A stretch of DNA of 6,291 bases from Tepidiphilus sp. (GTDB taxonomy: Bacteria; Pseudomonadota; Gammaproteobacteria; Burkholderiales; Rhodocyclaceae), in contig JAQUGB010000102.1 in the NCBI GenBank assembly GCA_028684345.1, forward strand, positions 1 to 6,291, written 5' to 3'. Shown here piece by piece: positions 1 through 5,332 of the stretch (position 1 is its first letter; every line of letters starts with the position of its first letter). The translations under genes were made by a program, and so were the position numbers. The notes beneath the pieces were generated by a model. It worked only from the letters and a program-made list of their open reading frames with translations, ran no database searches and had not been told where the DNA came from.

Positions 1-128
1 GCTTTCAAGGTGAGCCAAGACCCTCCAGGGCGCAAAGGGGCAAACCAACCCTCCCACAGCACGCACCAAAGCGCCAGTACGAGCGCCAGTACGAAAGCCA
101 CCAGCGCCCACTCGTCACGTTTTCCCAT
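1..128 (-). CDS. DUF2069 family membrane protein, N-terminal part only
   Basis: Reading leftwards from an ATG at 126-128 gives 42 codons plus two bases before the window ends, so the gene is truncated by the left edge. The peptide begins MGKRDEWALVAFVLALVLAL, a short charged start followed by a hydrophobic helix at about residues 8-25. It continues with APLRPGGSWLTLK, which I recognise as characteristic of the DUF2069 small inner-membrane family (usually a little over 100 residues, function unknown). A GGGGA ribosome binding site lies about five bases before the ATG, and no in-frame alternative start lies close by. The gene is divergent from the YihY-family gene, with 53 bp between the two starts. 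In many betaproteobacteria DUF2069 lies beside wrbA; that neighbour would be off the left edge (inference). The helix contains a perfect 12-bp tandem repeat. Confidence 0.72.
   Translation of the reverse strand, partial: MGKRDEWALVAFVLALVLALWCVLWEGWFAPLRPGGSWLTLK
71..94. repeat. perfect 12-bp tandem duplication inside the DUF2069 gene
   Basis: The unit GCGCCAGTACGA occurs twice with no gap (71-82 and 83-94). On the coding (minus) strand it spells VLAL-VLAL in the first membrane helix. It is in frame and would lengthen the helix by about one turn. Confidence 0.8.
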
Positions 129-133
129 ACAAT
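128..133 (+). promoter_or_regulatory. putative -10 box of the YihY/BrkB gene
   Basis: TACAAT followed by C stands 48 bp before the ATG at 182 and would place the transcript start near 140. It overlaps the first codon of the divergent DUF2069 gene. No good -35 hexamer is seen at 16-18 bp spacing, so the call rests on the -10 alone and on similar boxes elsewhere in the window. Confidence 0.35.
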
Positions 134-181
134 CCCCATTGATACGACCATGGCGCTTCGTCGCTCGAGCAGAAGACCCTC

Positions 182-1099
182 ATGCCCATTTCCCGCGCGA
201 TGTACCCGATTCGATGGCTACGCCTCTTCGCTCGGCGCTTCCTGCACACCGTGCGCCGTGCCGACTGCCTCATGGTAGCCGCAGCCCTGACGTATACCAC
301 GTTGCTCGCGTTGGTCCCTCTCCTGACGATCACCGTGCTCGTCTTTCACAATTTTCCGGCCTTCGAAAAAATCGGCGAATCGCTACAGGATTTTCTCAGC
401 GCCAACCTCTTGCCCGAAGCCGCCTCGCGTCTCGTCACACTCTACAGCCGCGAGTTCATCGCCAATTCGACCAAACTCTCGATGATCGGCACCGTGATGC
501 TCATCGTCACGGCCCTGATGCTCTTGTCGACCATCGAATCGGCCTTCAACCGCATCTGGCGCGTACATCGCGCGCGTACCCTCGGCGCACGCCTGGTCAC
601 CTACTGGTTCGTCCTCACCGCGGGGCCCCTGCTGTTCGGCGCTGGCGTCTATCTGACCACGCAGTTGGCCAGGGAATCGCTCAAGCTCACGGGGCACGTC
701 GGGCTGACCACGCCCCTCGTCTCCTTCCTCCTGACCTGGGGTTTTTTGTGCGCGCTCTATCAACTCGTCCCGCATCACCCGGTACGATCTCGCGATGCAG
801 TCCTCGCCGCGTTCATCACCACAGGAGCTTTTCTGTTCCTCCAACGAGGGTTTGCCATATTCATCTCCCGTTTCGCCACATACGACCTCGTCTATGGCGC
901 GTTCGCCGCCTTACCGATCTTTCTCGTCTGGATTTATCTCCTCTGGACGATCATCCTGCTCGGGGCGGCCTTGGCCGCCACACTCGGTGCGCTCTCGTCC
1001 TCACGCTTGCGGCCCCATGCACTCGAACCCGATTCGGCCTCCGCGCAGACCGACGAAGCAGGAGATCAATCCTCCATGAAGGGATCGACCTCGAACTGA
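182..1099 (+). CDS. YihY/BrkB family inner-membrane protein
   Basis: A 305-residue polytopic membrane protein of the YihY/BrkB (UPF0761) family. The family was once mislabelled ribonuclease BN; its molecular role is unsettled. Family hallmarks are all visible: a basic N-terminus, AAALTYTTLLALVPLL at residues 33-48, ESAFNRIWRV at 119-128, a VPHHPVRSRDAVLAA loop at 196-210, and YGAFAALPIFLVWIYLLW at 238-255. Hydrophobic segments lie near 33-54, 100-117, 140-160, 178-196, 207-228 and 243-270, which fits six membrane helices. The last 35 residues are polar and probably cytoplasmic. The ATG at 182 is the first in frame after an upstream stop at 140-142. Its ribosome binding site is weak (AGAAG), and M7 at position 200 is a possible alternative. 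The 3' end overlaps the convergent PilZ-like gene by 34 bp. Length is normal and the gene looks intact. Confidence 0.93.
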   Translation: MPISRAMYPIRWLRLFARRFLHTVRRADCLMVAAALTYTTLLALVPLLTITVLVFHNFPAFEKIGESLQDFLSANLLPEAASRLVTLYSREFIANSTKLSMIGTVMLIVTALMLLSTIESAFNRIWRVHRARTLGARLVTYWFVLTAGPLLFGAGVYLTTQLARESLKLTGHVGLTTPLVSFLLTWGFLCALYQLVPHHPVRSRDAVLAAFITTGAFLFLQRGFAIFISRFATYDLVYGAFAALPIFLVWIYLLWTIILLGAALAATLGALSSSRLRPHALEPDSASAQTDEAGDQSSMKGSTSN

Positions 1100-2400
1100 A
1101 ACACTTCGACGTCGCGTGTCTGCGCCTCGAACCGGATGAAATGCACCTGCCGCAGCAGCCACTTCCCCACGGCCGGCTCGCTGGCCTCGACCAATTTCGG
1201 ACCGCAAACGGTCCCCTTCGTACAGACGAGCGCCGATTGCAGGCGCAAGGGCGGCGCCTTGCGCACCGACAAAGCCATTTGAGCTGCAGCACCCGCCGGC
1301 AAGGATTTCTCATGCCCCAGCGCGACCGGCTCGGGATCGAACCCTAACGCCTGGATACCCATCTGCAAACCGTTGGGATGCTGCCTCAACCAGCGCACCA
1401 ACGCCAGCACCCAGCGTATATCCCCCCCTACGCGGATCGCGACGATCTGCCCCGGGAAAAAAATCGGCGCCTCGTTGTCCGTCCAGCGCAACTCATAGCC
1501 GCTGATGCTCACATCGGTGACACGAACCGGATGGATGGTCGCAGGCAAGCCGAGGCGATGGGACAACACCGCCTCCCAGCCGACGAGCAACTCGGCCATG
1601 GCATCGAAAGGTTTGCGCGGCAGTCGACGCTGCCAGCCGTAACGCCAGCGATCGAGCAATTCACGCAACAGGGCCGCCCGCCCATCGGCACTCAAGCCCC
1701 CCTCCTGATTCCGGCGCGCCGCCCAGTCTCCTCCTTCGAGAAGACGGATCGCCTCTTCCGCCCGTTTGGCGAGATCTTCGAGGGAAAAAGACAGGGTGGC
1801 CCGGGGACCATTCTCATGCCCCAAGAACCACGCTCTCGGTTCCGGCGGCTCGTCGAGCGACAAGGACATCACGAAACCATCTTCCTGATCCTGGCACGAG
1901 CCGTGCAGGGCGATGACGGGCGCCGCGCTCTGAATCCAGCGTAGCGCCCATAAAAGCTCTTTTCCGTCCATGAATCGAGGATCCGCCGCGGCCAGCGCGA
2001 ATAACCATGCCAGCTCTCCGCGCACGGGCCCCTTGTCCGCATGGGCATGGCCAAACTGCGTGAGGAGACGCCAGAACCCCGGAGGCAAGACGATCCGGGT
2101 CATGGTCGCCAACAGATAGAGTCGCAACGCGAACCCGGCAAAGAATTTGCCCGCCAACTCGTTGCGCCTGGCATCGGGAAGCCACTCTTCGAGACGATCC
2201 ACCGCCGTCGTCATGAACCGATGCAGAGCGAGCACGTCGCTGGCGGGCAGAGGAAAAGTCAAGGCCACCGAATGCTGAAGCAGTTCATCGATCGAGGCAA
2301 GCAAAGGTCTGGCCTCTTCGGCCAACCAAGCGGAATCCGTCCGTATGCGTATGCGTTCCAGACGGCGGCGTAGCGCCTCGATTTCCCGTTCATCGATCAT
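1066..2400 (-). CDS. PilZ-like domain protein with long N-terminal region
   Basis: A predicted 444-residue cytoplasmic protein without signal peptide or membrane segment. Residues 1-250 are mostly helical and I do not recognise them; a charged stretch lies at about 2-20. The region at about 255-360 resembles a PilZ domain: an arginine-rich RRLPRK at 258-263, DVSISG at 296-301 matching the D/NxSxxG half of the c-di-GMP motif, GQIVAIRV at 317-324, and VRWLRQ...GLQMGIQALG at 335-353. The RxxxR half is not clearly placed: R258-xxx-R262 fits literally but lies 34 residues before D296, so c-di-GMP binding is uncertain. A further 80 residues of unknown function follow. The ATG at 2398-2400 is chosen because longer versions of the frame run antisense through tRNA-Leu. 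No clear Shine-Dalgarno is visible. The 3' end overlaps the convergent YihY-family gene. A role in c-di-GMP-controlled surface behaviour is possible but not shown. Confidence 0.82.
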   Translation of the reverse strand: MIDEREIEALRRRLERIRIRTDSAWLAEEARPLLASIDELLQHSVALTFPLPASDVLALHRFMTTAVDRLEEWLPDARRNELAGKFFAGFALRLYLLATMTRIVLPPGFWRLLTQFGHAHADKGPVRGELAWLFALAAADPRFMDGKELLWALRWIQSAAPVIALHGSCQDQEDGFVMSLSLDEPPEPRAWFLGHENGPRATLSFSLEDLAKRAEEAIRLLEGGDWAARRNQEGGLSADGRAALLRELLDRWRYGWQRRLPRKPFDAMAELLVGWEAVLSHRLGLPATIHPVRVTDVSISGYELRWTDNEAPIFFPGQIVAIRVGGDIRWVLALVRWLRQHPNGLQMGIQALGFDPEPVALGHEKSLPAGAAAQMALSVRKAPPLRLQSALVCTKGTVCGPKLVEASEPAVGKWLLRQVHFIRFEAQTRDVEVFQFEVDPFMED

Positions 2401-2428
2401 GGCATAATCACTTGGAGCATGTGGGGCG

Positions 2429-2434
2429 ATTCTA
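2429..2434 (-). promoter_or_regulatory. putative extended -10 box of the PilZ-like gene
   Basis: On the minus strand the sequence reads TGTAGAATC, a TAGAAT hexamer with a TG immediately upstream. It predicts a start near 2422 and a leader of about 22 bases. No -35 hexamer is found at 16-18 bp; a TTGTAC lies 20 bp upstream, which is too far for a standard promoter. Confidence 0.42.
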
Positions 2435-2455
2435 CACCGCCCTTCATTTTCCCAG

Positions 2456-2461
2456 TACAAT
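2456..2461 (+). promoter_or_regulatory. putative -10 box of the tRNA-Leu gene
   Basis: TACAAT followed by C ends 13 bp before the mature tRNA 5' end, giving a short 5' leader as expected for a tRNA gene. The -35 region is poor (TACACC at 17 bp). The box lies back-to-back with the PilZ-like gene promoter on the other strand. Confidence 0.45.
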
Positions 2462-2474
2462 CGGCGGCACGTGC

Positions 2475-2559
2475 GCCAGGGTGGTGAAATCGGTAAACAC
2501 AGCGGACTTAAAATCCGCCGCCGTGAGGCTTGGGGGTTCGAATCCCCTCCCTGGCACCA
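2475..2559 (+). tRNA. tRNA-Leu (anticodon UAA), CCA encoded
   Basis: A complete class II cloverleaf. The acceptor GCCAGGG (2475-2481) pairs with CCCTGGC (2549-2555), followed by discriminator A and an encoded CCA at 2557-2559. The anticodon stem GCGGA/TCCGC encloses CTTAAAA, so the anticodon is TAA (2509-2511), reading UUA/UUG leucine codons. The long variable arm folds as GCC-GTGA-GGC. The T arm is GGGGG-TTCGAAT-CCCCT with one G-U pair, and the D loop keeps GG. The discriminator A and the variable-arm size fit leucine. A -10 box lies just upstream and a possible weak terminator downstream. Confidence 0.98.
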
Positions 2560-2595
2560 AAGGCACCGTCCAGGCGCTTCAATGGATCGCCCAAC

Positions 2596-2620
2596 CAGCT
2601 GAAAATAAAGCAGTTGTTTT
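2596..2620 (+). terminator. possible weak terminator after tRNA-Leu
   Basis: CAGCTG (2596-2601) can pair with CAGTTG (2611-2616), with one G-U, around a nine-base A-rich loop. TTTTCTCT follows directly. The stem is short and AT-rich, so this is tentative. It sits in the 230-bp space between the two tRNA genes (2560-2789), which otherwise holds no convincing gene. That space also has a small hairpin at 2662-2675 (CGCGT-AAAG-ACGCG) before a four-T run, and a CGCGGCAC sequence present twice (2699-2706, 2717-2724). Confidence 0.35.
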
Positions 2621-2789
2621 CTCTGTGCGTTTCGCCTACCGCCGAGCGTTTTCGTGCCTCTCGCGTAAAGACGCGGTACTTTTCTGGTATCCGCTTGCCG
2701 CGGCACCCATTTCCGACGCGGCACGAGCAAGGCAGGCGCCATGGACGACTAGCCTTCCTGCCAATAACTCATTGAAAACAAAAGGAACT

Positions 2790-2879
2790 TGGCGGAGGCG
2801 GTGAGATTCGAACTCACGAGGGGCGCGAACCCCTGGCGGTTTTCAAGACCGCTGCCTTCAACCGCTCGGCCACGCCTCC
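2790..2879 (-). tRNA. tRNA-Ser (anticodon UGA), CCA encoded
   Basis: On the minus strand the acceptor GGAGGCG (from 2879) pairs with CGCCTCC (2794-2800), followed by discriminator G and an encoded CCA (2790-2792). The anticodon stem GCGGT/ACCGC encloses CTTGAAA, giving anticodon TGA (2843-2845), which reads UCA and related serine codons. The long variable arm CAGGGGTTCGCGCCCCTCG and discriminator G fit serine. The D arm begins TGGCCGAGCGGTTGAAGGC, typical of tRNA-Ser. A T-rich tract (CCTTTTGTTTTC) follows within a few bases of the 3' end and may help transcription stop. The gene lies 46 bp downstream of the HIT gene on the same strand, but has its own candidate -10 box. Confidence 0.98.
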
Positions 2880-2911
2880 GTGTGCCGACGCATTGCGCGC
2901 CGGCGAGGTCG

Positions 2912-2917
2912 ATTCTA
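2912..2917 (-). promoter_or_regulatory. putative -10 box of the tRNA-Ser gene
   Basis: TAGAAT followed by C on the minus strand predicts transcription from about 2905, 26 bases ahead of the mature tRNA end. It lies in the short space after the HIT stop codon. There is no recognisable -35 at normal spacing. Read-through from the HIT gene is the alternative source of the tRNA. Confidence 0.42.
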
Positions 2918-2925
2918 CCGCAAAC

Positions 2926-3387
2926 TCAGGCGAACGCCGTCGCTCCGCTACCGCCCAGCTCCGCCCGCAGCGCGGCGGCGAGCGTGGCCGGCGGGTGGAC
3001 CACGGCATGCGGTGAAGGACCGCGACGGCGCGGTGGCGCCCAGATGGCATCGGGGAAGTGGGCGTCGTCGCGGTAGCGCGGAATCACGTGCCAGTGCAGG
3101 TGCGGCACCATGTTGCCGAGACTGGCGAGATTGATCTTGTCCGGGCTTATGAGGCGGCGCAGCACGCGTTCCGTACCAAGCACCACCCGCCACAGGTGCA
3201 TGCAATCGTCCGCGTCGAGATCCGTCATCTCGGCGACGTGCTCGTTCCAGATCACGCGCAGATATCCGGGATAATCTGTATGATTAGCGTCGATGACGCG
3301 ACAGCGGCCATCGCGCCACAGCACTTCCTCCTCACTCCCTAGGCATAGAGGGCAACTATCGGGACGATTCGATCGTATCGGCATCAT
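2926..3387 (-). CDS. HIT family hydrolase (nucleotide-binding)
   Basis: A 153-residue member of the histidine triad superfamily. Family members hydrolyse or transfer nucleotides through a histidine nucleophile, for example on nucleoside phosphoramidates or dinucleoside polyphosphates; the substrate here is unknown. The diagnostic triad is HLHWHVI at residues 96-102 (H96, H98, H100), inside KINLASLGNMVPHLHWHVIPR. CPLC near the N-terminus (C12, C15) looks like half of the structural zinc site in some HIT proteins. YPGYLRVIWNEHVAEMTDL (39-57) fits the usual core strand. The start is the first of two adjacent ATG codons (3385-3387); GAGG lies five bases before the first and eight before the second, so 3384 is equally possible. 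A longer in-frame start at 3438 would cross the promoter and adds unfamily-like sequence. It is divergent from the first hemerythrin gene. The protein looks intact and cytoplasmic. Confidence 0.93.
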   Translation of the reverse strand: MMPIRSNRPDSCPLCLGSEEEVLWRDGRCRVIDANHTDYPGYLRVIWNEHVAEMTDLDADDCMHLWRVVLGTERVLRRLISPDKINLASLGNMVPHLHWHVIPRYRDDAHFPDAIWAPPRRRGPSPHAVVHPPATLAAALRAELGGSGATAFA

Positions 3388-3413
3388 TCCATCCTCACGA
3401 GAGGAACTTCGAC

Positions 3414-3442
3414 AATATAATCCTCGCCTCTGCCCCACGCAA
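3414..3442 (-). promoter_or_regulatory. putative sigma70-type promoter of the HIT gene
   Basis: On the minus strand TTGCGT (3437-3442) and TATATT (3414-3419) are separated by exactly 17 bp, predicting a start near 3407 and a leader of about 20 bases. Its -10 box overlaps the plus-strand TATAAT of the hemerythrin gene almost completely. Confidence 0.5.
3416..3421 (+). promoter_or_regulatory. consensus -10 box of the first hemerythrin gene
   Basis: A perfect TATAAT followed by C, 29 bp before the hemerythrin ATG. No -35 hexamer is recognisable at 15-18 bp upstream (CCTCAC at 17), which suggests that an activator or another sigma specificity helps. It overlaps the HIT gene -10 box on the opposite strand. 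Confidence 0.5.
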
Positions 3443-3450
3443 TCGCCATC

Positions 3451-3945
3451 ATGGATACTCGACCCAATTCCTCATTCCAGCTTCAATGGCGCGAGGCGCT
3501 CTCGGTGAAGAACGATGCCATCGACCGTGACCATCGTCGTCTCATCGGGCTCATCAATCGGGTGCAAGGCATGTTGGCGCACGACAGTTCGGTCGGCGAA
3601 CTCACTCAGGCCCTGGACGAACTCGCCGACTATACCGCCACGCATTTCCGTCGCGAAGAAGTGATCCAGCAGACCATCGGCTACCCCGAAGCGCGAGCCC
3701 ATGCCATGCAGCATCGCGAACTCACTGACCAGCTGCATGCGATCACTGCCGAAATCCTCTCCCTGGCTCATGGCGGCAATACGGTGCATGCGCTCTCACC
3801 CGAACTGCGGCAACGCATTCTGAATCTTTTTCGCGAGTGGCTCATCACCCATATCATTCAACAAGATTTACGATACAAACCCTGGATCGAACGCTTCCCC
3901 TCCGACTGGGCGCCGGCAACGGCGGAAAACGGAGCGGATGGCTGA
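3451..3945 (+). CDS. bacteriohemerythrin (first of tandem pair)
   Basis: A 164-residue single-domain hemerythrin, a four-helix-bundle protein that binds O2 at a non-haem di-iron centre. All seven expected iron ligands are present: H28 (DRDH), H65 and E69 (THFRREE), H84 and H88 (HAMQH), H134 and D139 (HIIQQD). The order and spacing match known bacterial hemerythrins. The N-terminal LQWREALSV is also typical. There is no signal peptide or fused signalling domain, so the protein is probably a soluble cytoplasmic O2 carrier, store or sensor; which of these cannot be told from sequence. The ATG at 3451 has no visible Shine-Dalgarno, but an earlier in-frame start would leave almost no leader after the TATAAT at 3416. 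The next gene, 41 bp downstream, is a paralogue about 54% identical by hand count. Confidence 0.95.
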   Translation: MDTRPNSSFQLQWREALSVKNDAIDRDHRRLIGLINRVQGMLAHDSSVGELTQALDELADYTATHFRREEVIQQTIGYPEARAHAMQHRELTDQLHAITAEILSLAHGGNTVHALSPELRQRILNLFREWLITHIIQQDLRYKPWIERFPSDWAPATAENGADG

Positions 3946-3953
3946 CATCCGAT

Positions 3954-3959
3954 TACAAT
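3954..3959 (+). promoter_or_regulatory. possible -10 box of the second hemerythrin gene
   Basis: TACAAT stands 27 bp before the ATG at 3987, in the 41-bp space after the first hemerythrin. No -35 is seen. The second gene could equally be read from the first gene's promoter, since no terminator separates them. Confidence 0.3.
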
Positions 3960-3986
3960 GAACATCCCATTCCATCACGAAAAAAG

Positions 3987-4514
3987 ATGTACGACAACAC
4001 CCTCCCCAACTCAAGTTTTCATCTCCAGTGGCGAGACGAACTATCGGTGCACAATGATGCCATCGATCGGGACCATCGCTGGCTGATCGAGCTCGTCGAC
4101 CGCATCCAGTCGTTGATCCTCCGGCGCGCCTCGCTCGCCCGGCTCACCGTCGCACTCGACGAACTCGCCCGCTACACCGAAGAGCACTTCACGCGCGAAG
4201 AACTGATCCAGCAGGCAGCGGGTTACCCCCACCTCGACGAACATCGCTGCTCGCACGAGAAACTCAAGCGGCAGCTGACCGACATCACCGCCCGCATCCT
4301 CGCCCAGCCGGTCGAACAAACCACGCTCGATGCGCTCGACGACGACACCCGCCGTGCGCTCCTCGATCTGCTGCGATCCTGGCTGATCGATCACATCATC
4401 AGGGAAGACCTCCAATTGCGTCCGTGGTTGGCACGTTTTCCCCGCGACTGGAACCCAGCCACGCCCCCCTCCTACCCTCTTCAAAAAGAGCCCTCCACGA
4501 CCGCACCCGGCTAA
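3987..4514 (+). CDS. bacteriohemerythrin (second of tandem pair)
   Basis: A 175-residue single-domain hemerythrin with the full di-iron ligand set: H30 (DRDH), H67 and E71 (EHFTREE), H86 and H90 (HRCSH), H136 and D141 (HIIRED). It aligns to the upstream hemerythrin with a constant two-residue offset and no gaps over about 152 residues, of which I count about 82 identical. The match is strongest at NSSFxLQWR, NDAIDRDH, the ligand helices and the RFPxDWxPAT end, and weakest in the second part of helix A and the loop before the last helix. The tail after residue 160 is proline-rich and specific to this copy. The ATG at 3987 follows a purine-rich stretch that may serve as a weak ribosome binding site. 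A longer in-frame opening starts inside the first gene and is not likely. Expected role is reversible O2 binding. Confidence 0.95.
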   Translation: MYDNTLPNSSFHLQWRDELSVHNDAIDRDHRWLIELVDRIQSLILRRASLARLTVALDELARYTEEHFTREELIQQAAGYPHLDEHRCSHEKLKRQLTDITARILAQPVEQTTLDALDDDTRRALLDLLRSWLIDHIIREDLQLRPWLARFPRDWNPATPPSYPLQKEPSTTAPG

Positions 4515-4517
4515 AAT
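4512..4517 (+). promoter_or_regulatory. possible -10 box for the transporter-aceB unit
   Basis: TAAAAT followed by C overlaps the stop codon of the second hemerythrin and lies 35 bp before the transporter ATG. There is no -35 at usual spacing; TTCAAA (4480-4485) is 26 bp away, too far. The adjoining palindrome strengthens the case for a regulated start here. Confidence 0.35.
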
Positions 4518-4530
4518 CCCGGTTCCGGGA
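4517..4530. repeat. 14-bp perfect palindrome between -10 box and ribosome binding site
   Basis: TCCCGGTTCCGGGA is a perfect inverted repeat (six-base arms, TT centre). It overlaps a second one, GTTCCGGGAAC at 4522-4532 (five-base arms around G). The position just after the putative -10 fits an operator. As a hairpin it would be short, and no T run follows on the plus strand, so a terminator is less likely. Confidence 0.45.
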
Positions 4531-4552
4531 ACAAAACATCAAGGAGGGGACG

Positions 4553-5311
4553 ATGACGGCAAGCCACTGGATCCTGCTTGCGCTGGGCGGGTTCGGCGCC
4601 GGCGCGATGAACGCGATCGCCGGCGGCGGCACCTTCCTCTCCTTTCCCGCGCTGCTCGCGATCGGCCTGCCGCCGGTCACCGCCAACGCAAGCAACTCGG
4701 TGGCCTTGTGGCCGGCGAGCCTGGCGAGCGCCTGGGCCTATCGCCGCGAGCTCGCCCGCTACCGCCGACACCTACCGCGTCTGACCTTGGCCGCGTTTCT
4801 CGGCGGTGCGCTGGGCGGTGGCTTGCTGCTGGTGACGAGCAATGCCCTCTTCGCTCGCCTCGTCCCCTGGCTGCTGCTCACGGCCACGCTCCTCTTCGCG
4901 CTCGCCCCGCGCATCAACCGCTGGCTGGAGGCGCGTCGCCGCGCTGGCCCGCGGCACACGTTGGGCTGGGGCGGGACGATCTTCCAGCTCCTCGTGTCGG
5001 TCTATGGCGGATTCTTCGGCGCCGGCATGGGCATCGTGATGATCGCCGCCATCGCCATGCAGGGTATCGAGGACATCAATGAGATCAACGCGCTGAAGAA
5101 CTGGCTCTCGGCGGTGATCTACAGCGTGGCCGCCCTCACTTTCACCCTGGGCGGCGCCGTGAGCTGGCCGCACACGCTGGTGGTGCTCCTGGCCGCTGCC
5201 GCGGGCGGCTATCTCGCAGGGCGCATCGCCCGCCGGCTGCCGGCGATCTGGCTGCGCCGCTTCATCCTCTTGGTAGGAACGGCACTCACGCTTTATTATT
5301 TCTTTTTTTGA
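4553..5311 (+). CDS. TauE/SafE (TSUP) family membrane transporter
   Basis: A 252-residue polytopic protein of the TSUP family, whose members move sulfite, sulfonates or other small organic anions across the inner membrane; the substrate here cannot be read from sequence. Both family half-repeats are seen: GFGAGAMNAIAGGGTFLSFP at residues 13-32 followed by GLPPVTANASNS at 38-49, and YGGFFGAGMGIVMI at 151-164 followed by EINALKN at 177-183. Hydrophobic segments lie near 5-24, 27-40, 45-62, 76-95, 102-118, 140-170, 184-202, 205-223 and 234-252. Basic loops (ARYRRHLPR, NRWLEARRR) suggest cytoplasmic sides. The start is fixed by a strong AAGGAGGGG seven to eight bases before the ATG at 4553; longer in-frame starts lie within the hemerythrin gene. 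Its stop is 21 bp before aceB with no terminator, so the two are probably one operon. Confidence 0.93.
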   Translation: MTASHWILLALGGFGAGAMNAIAGGGTFLSFPALLAIGLPPVTANASNSVALWPASLASAWAYRRELARYRRHLPRLTLAAFLGGALGGGLLLVTSNALFARLVPWLLLTATLLFALAPRINRWLEARRRAGPRHTLGWGGTIFQLLVSVYGGFFGAGMGIVMIAAIAMQGIEDINEINALKNWLSAVIYSVAALTFTLGGAVSWPHTLVVLLAAAAGGYLAGRIARRLPAIWLRRFILLVGTALTLYYFFF

Positions 5312-5332
5312 TCGAGAAGAGAGGGAAACCCC

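Noticed and set aside
10..1347. Long plus-strand open frame of 445 codons overlapping the YihY-family gene
   Set aside because: It is rich in Arg, His, Pro and Ser with no recognisable domain and spans both the YihY-family gene and the antisense of the PilZ-like gene. It is a shadow frame of GC-rich DNA.
2401..2742. N-terminal extension of the PilZ-like reading frame by 114 codons
   Set aside because: The extension is antisense to tRNA-Leu and its promoter, so translation must start at 2400.
2412..2804. Plus-strand open frames running through tRNA-Leu
   Set aside because: They include the tRNA sequence itself, lack a ribosome binding site and show no protein-like composition.
3837..3986. 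Fifty-codon upstream extension of the second hemerythrin
   Set aside because: It lies mostly inside the first hemerythrin in another frame, and the paralogue's N-terminus matches from just after the ATG at 3987.
4517..4530. Palindrome read as an intrinsic terminator after the hemerythrins
   Set aside because: On the plus strand it is followed by ACAAAACATC rather than T residues. A T run follows only on the minus strand, where nothing is transcribed towards it.
5300..5311. T-rich run at the end of the transporter gene as a terminator before aceB
   Set aside because: The run encodes the hydrophobic tail YYFFF, and no GC-rich hairpin precedes it.
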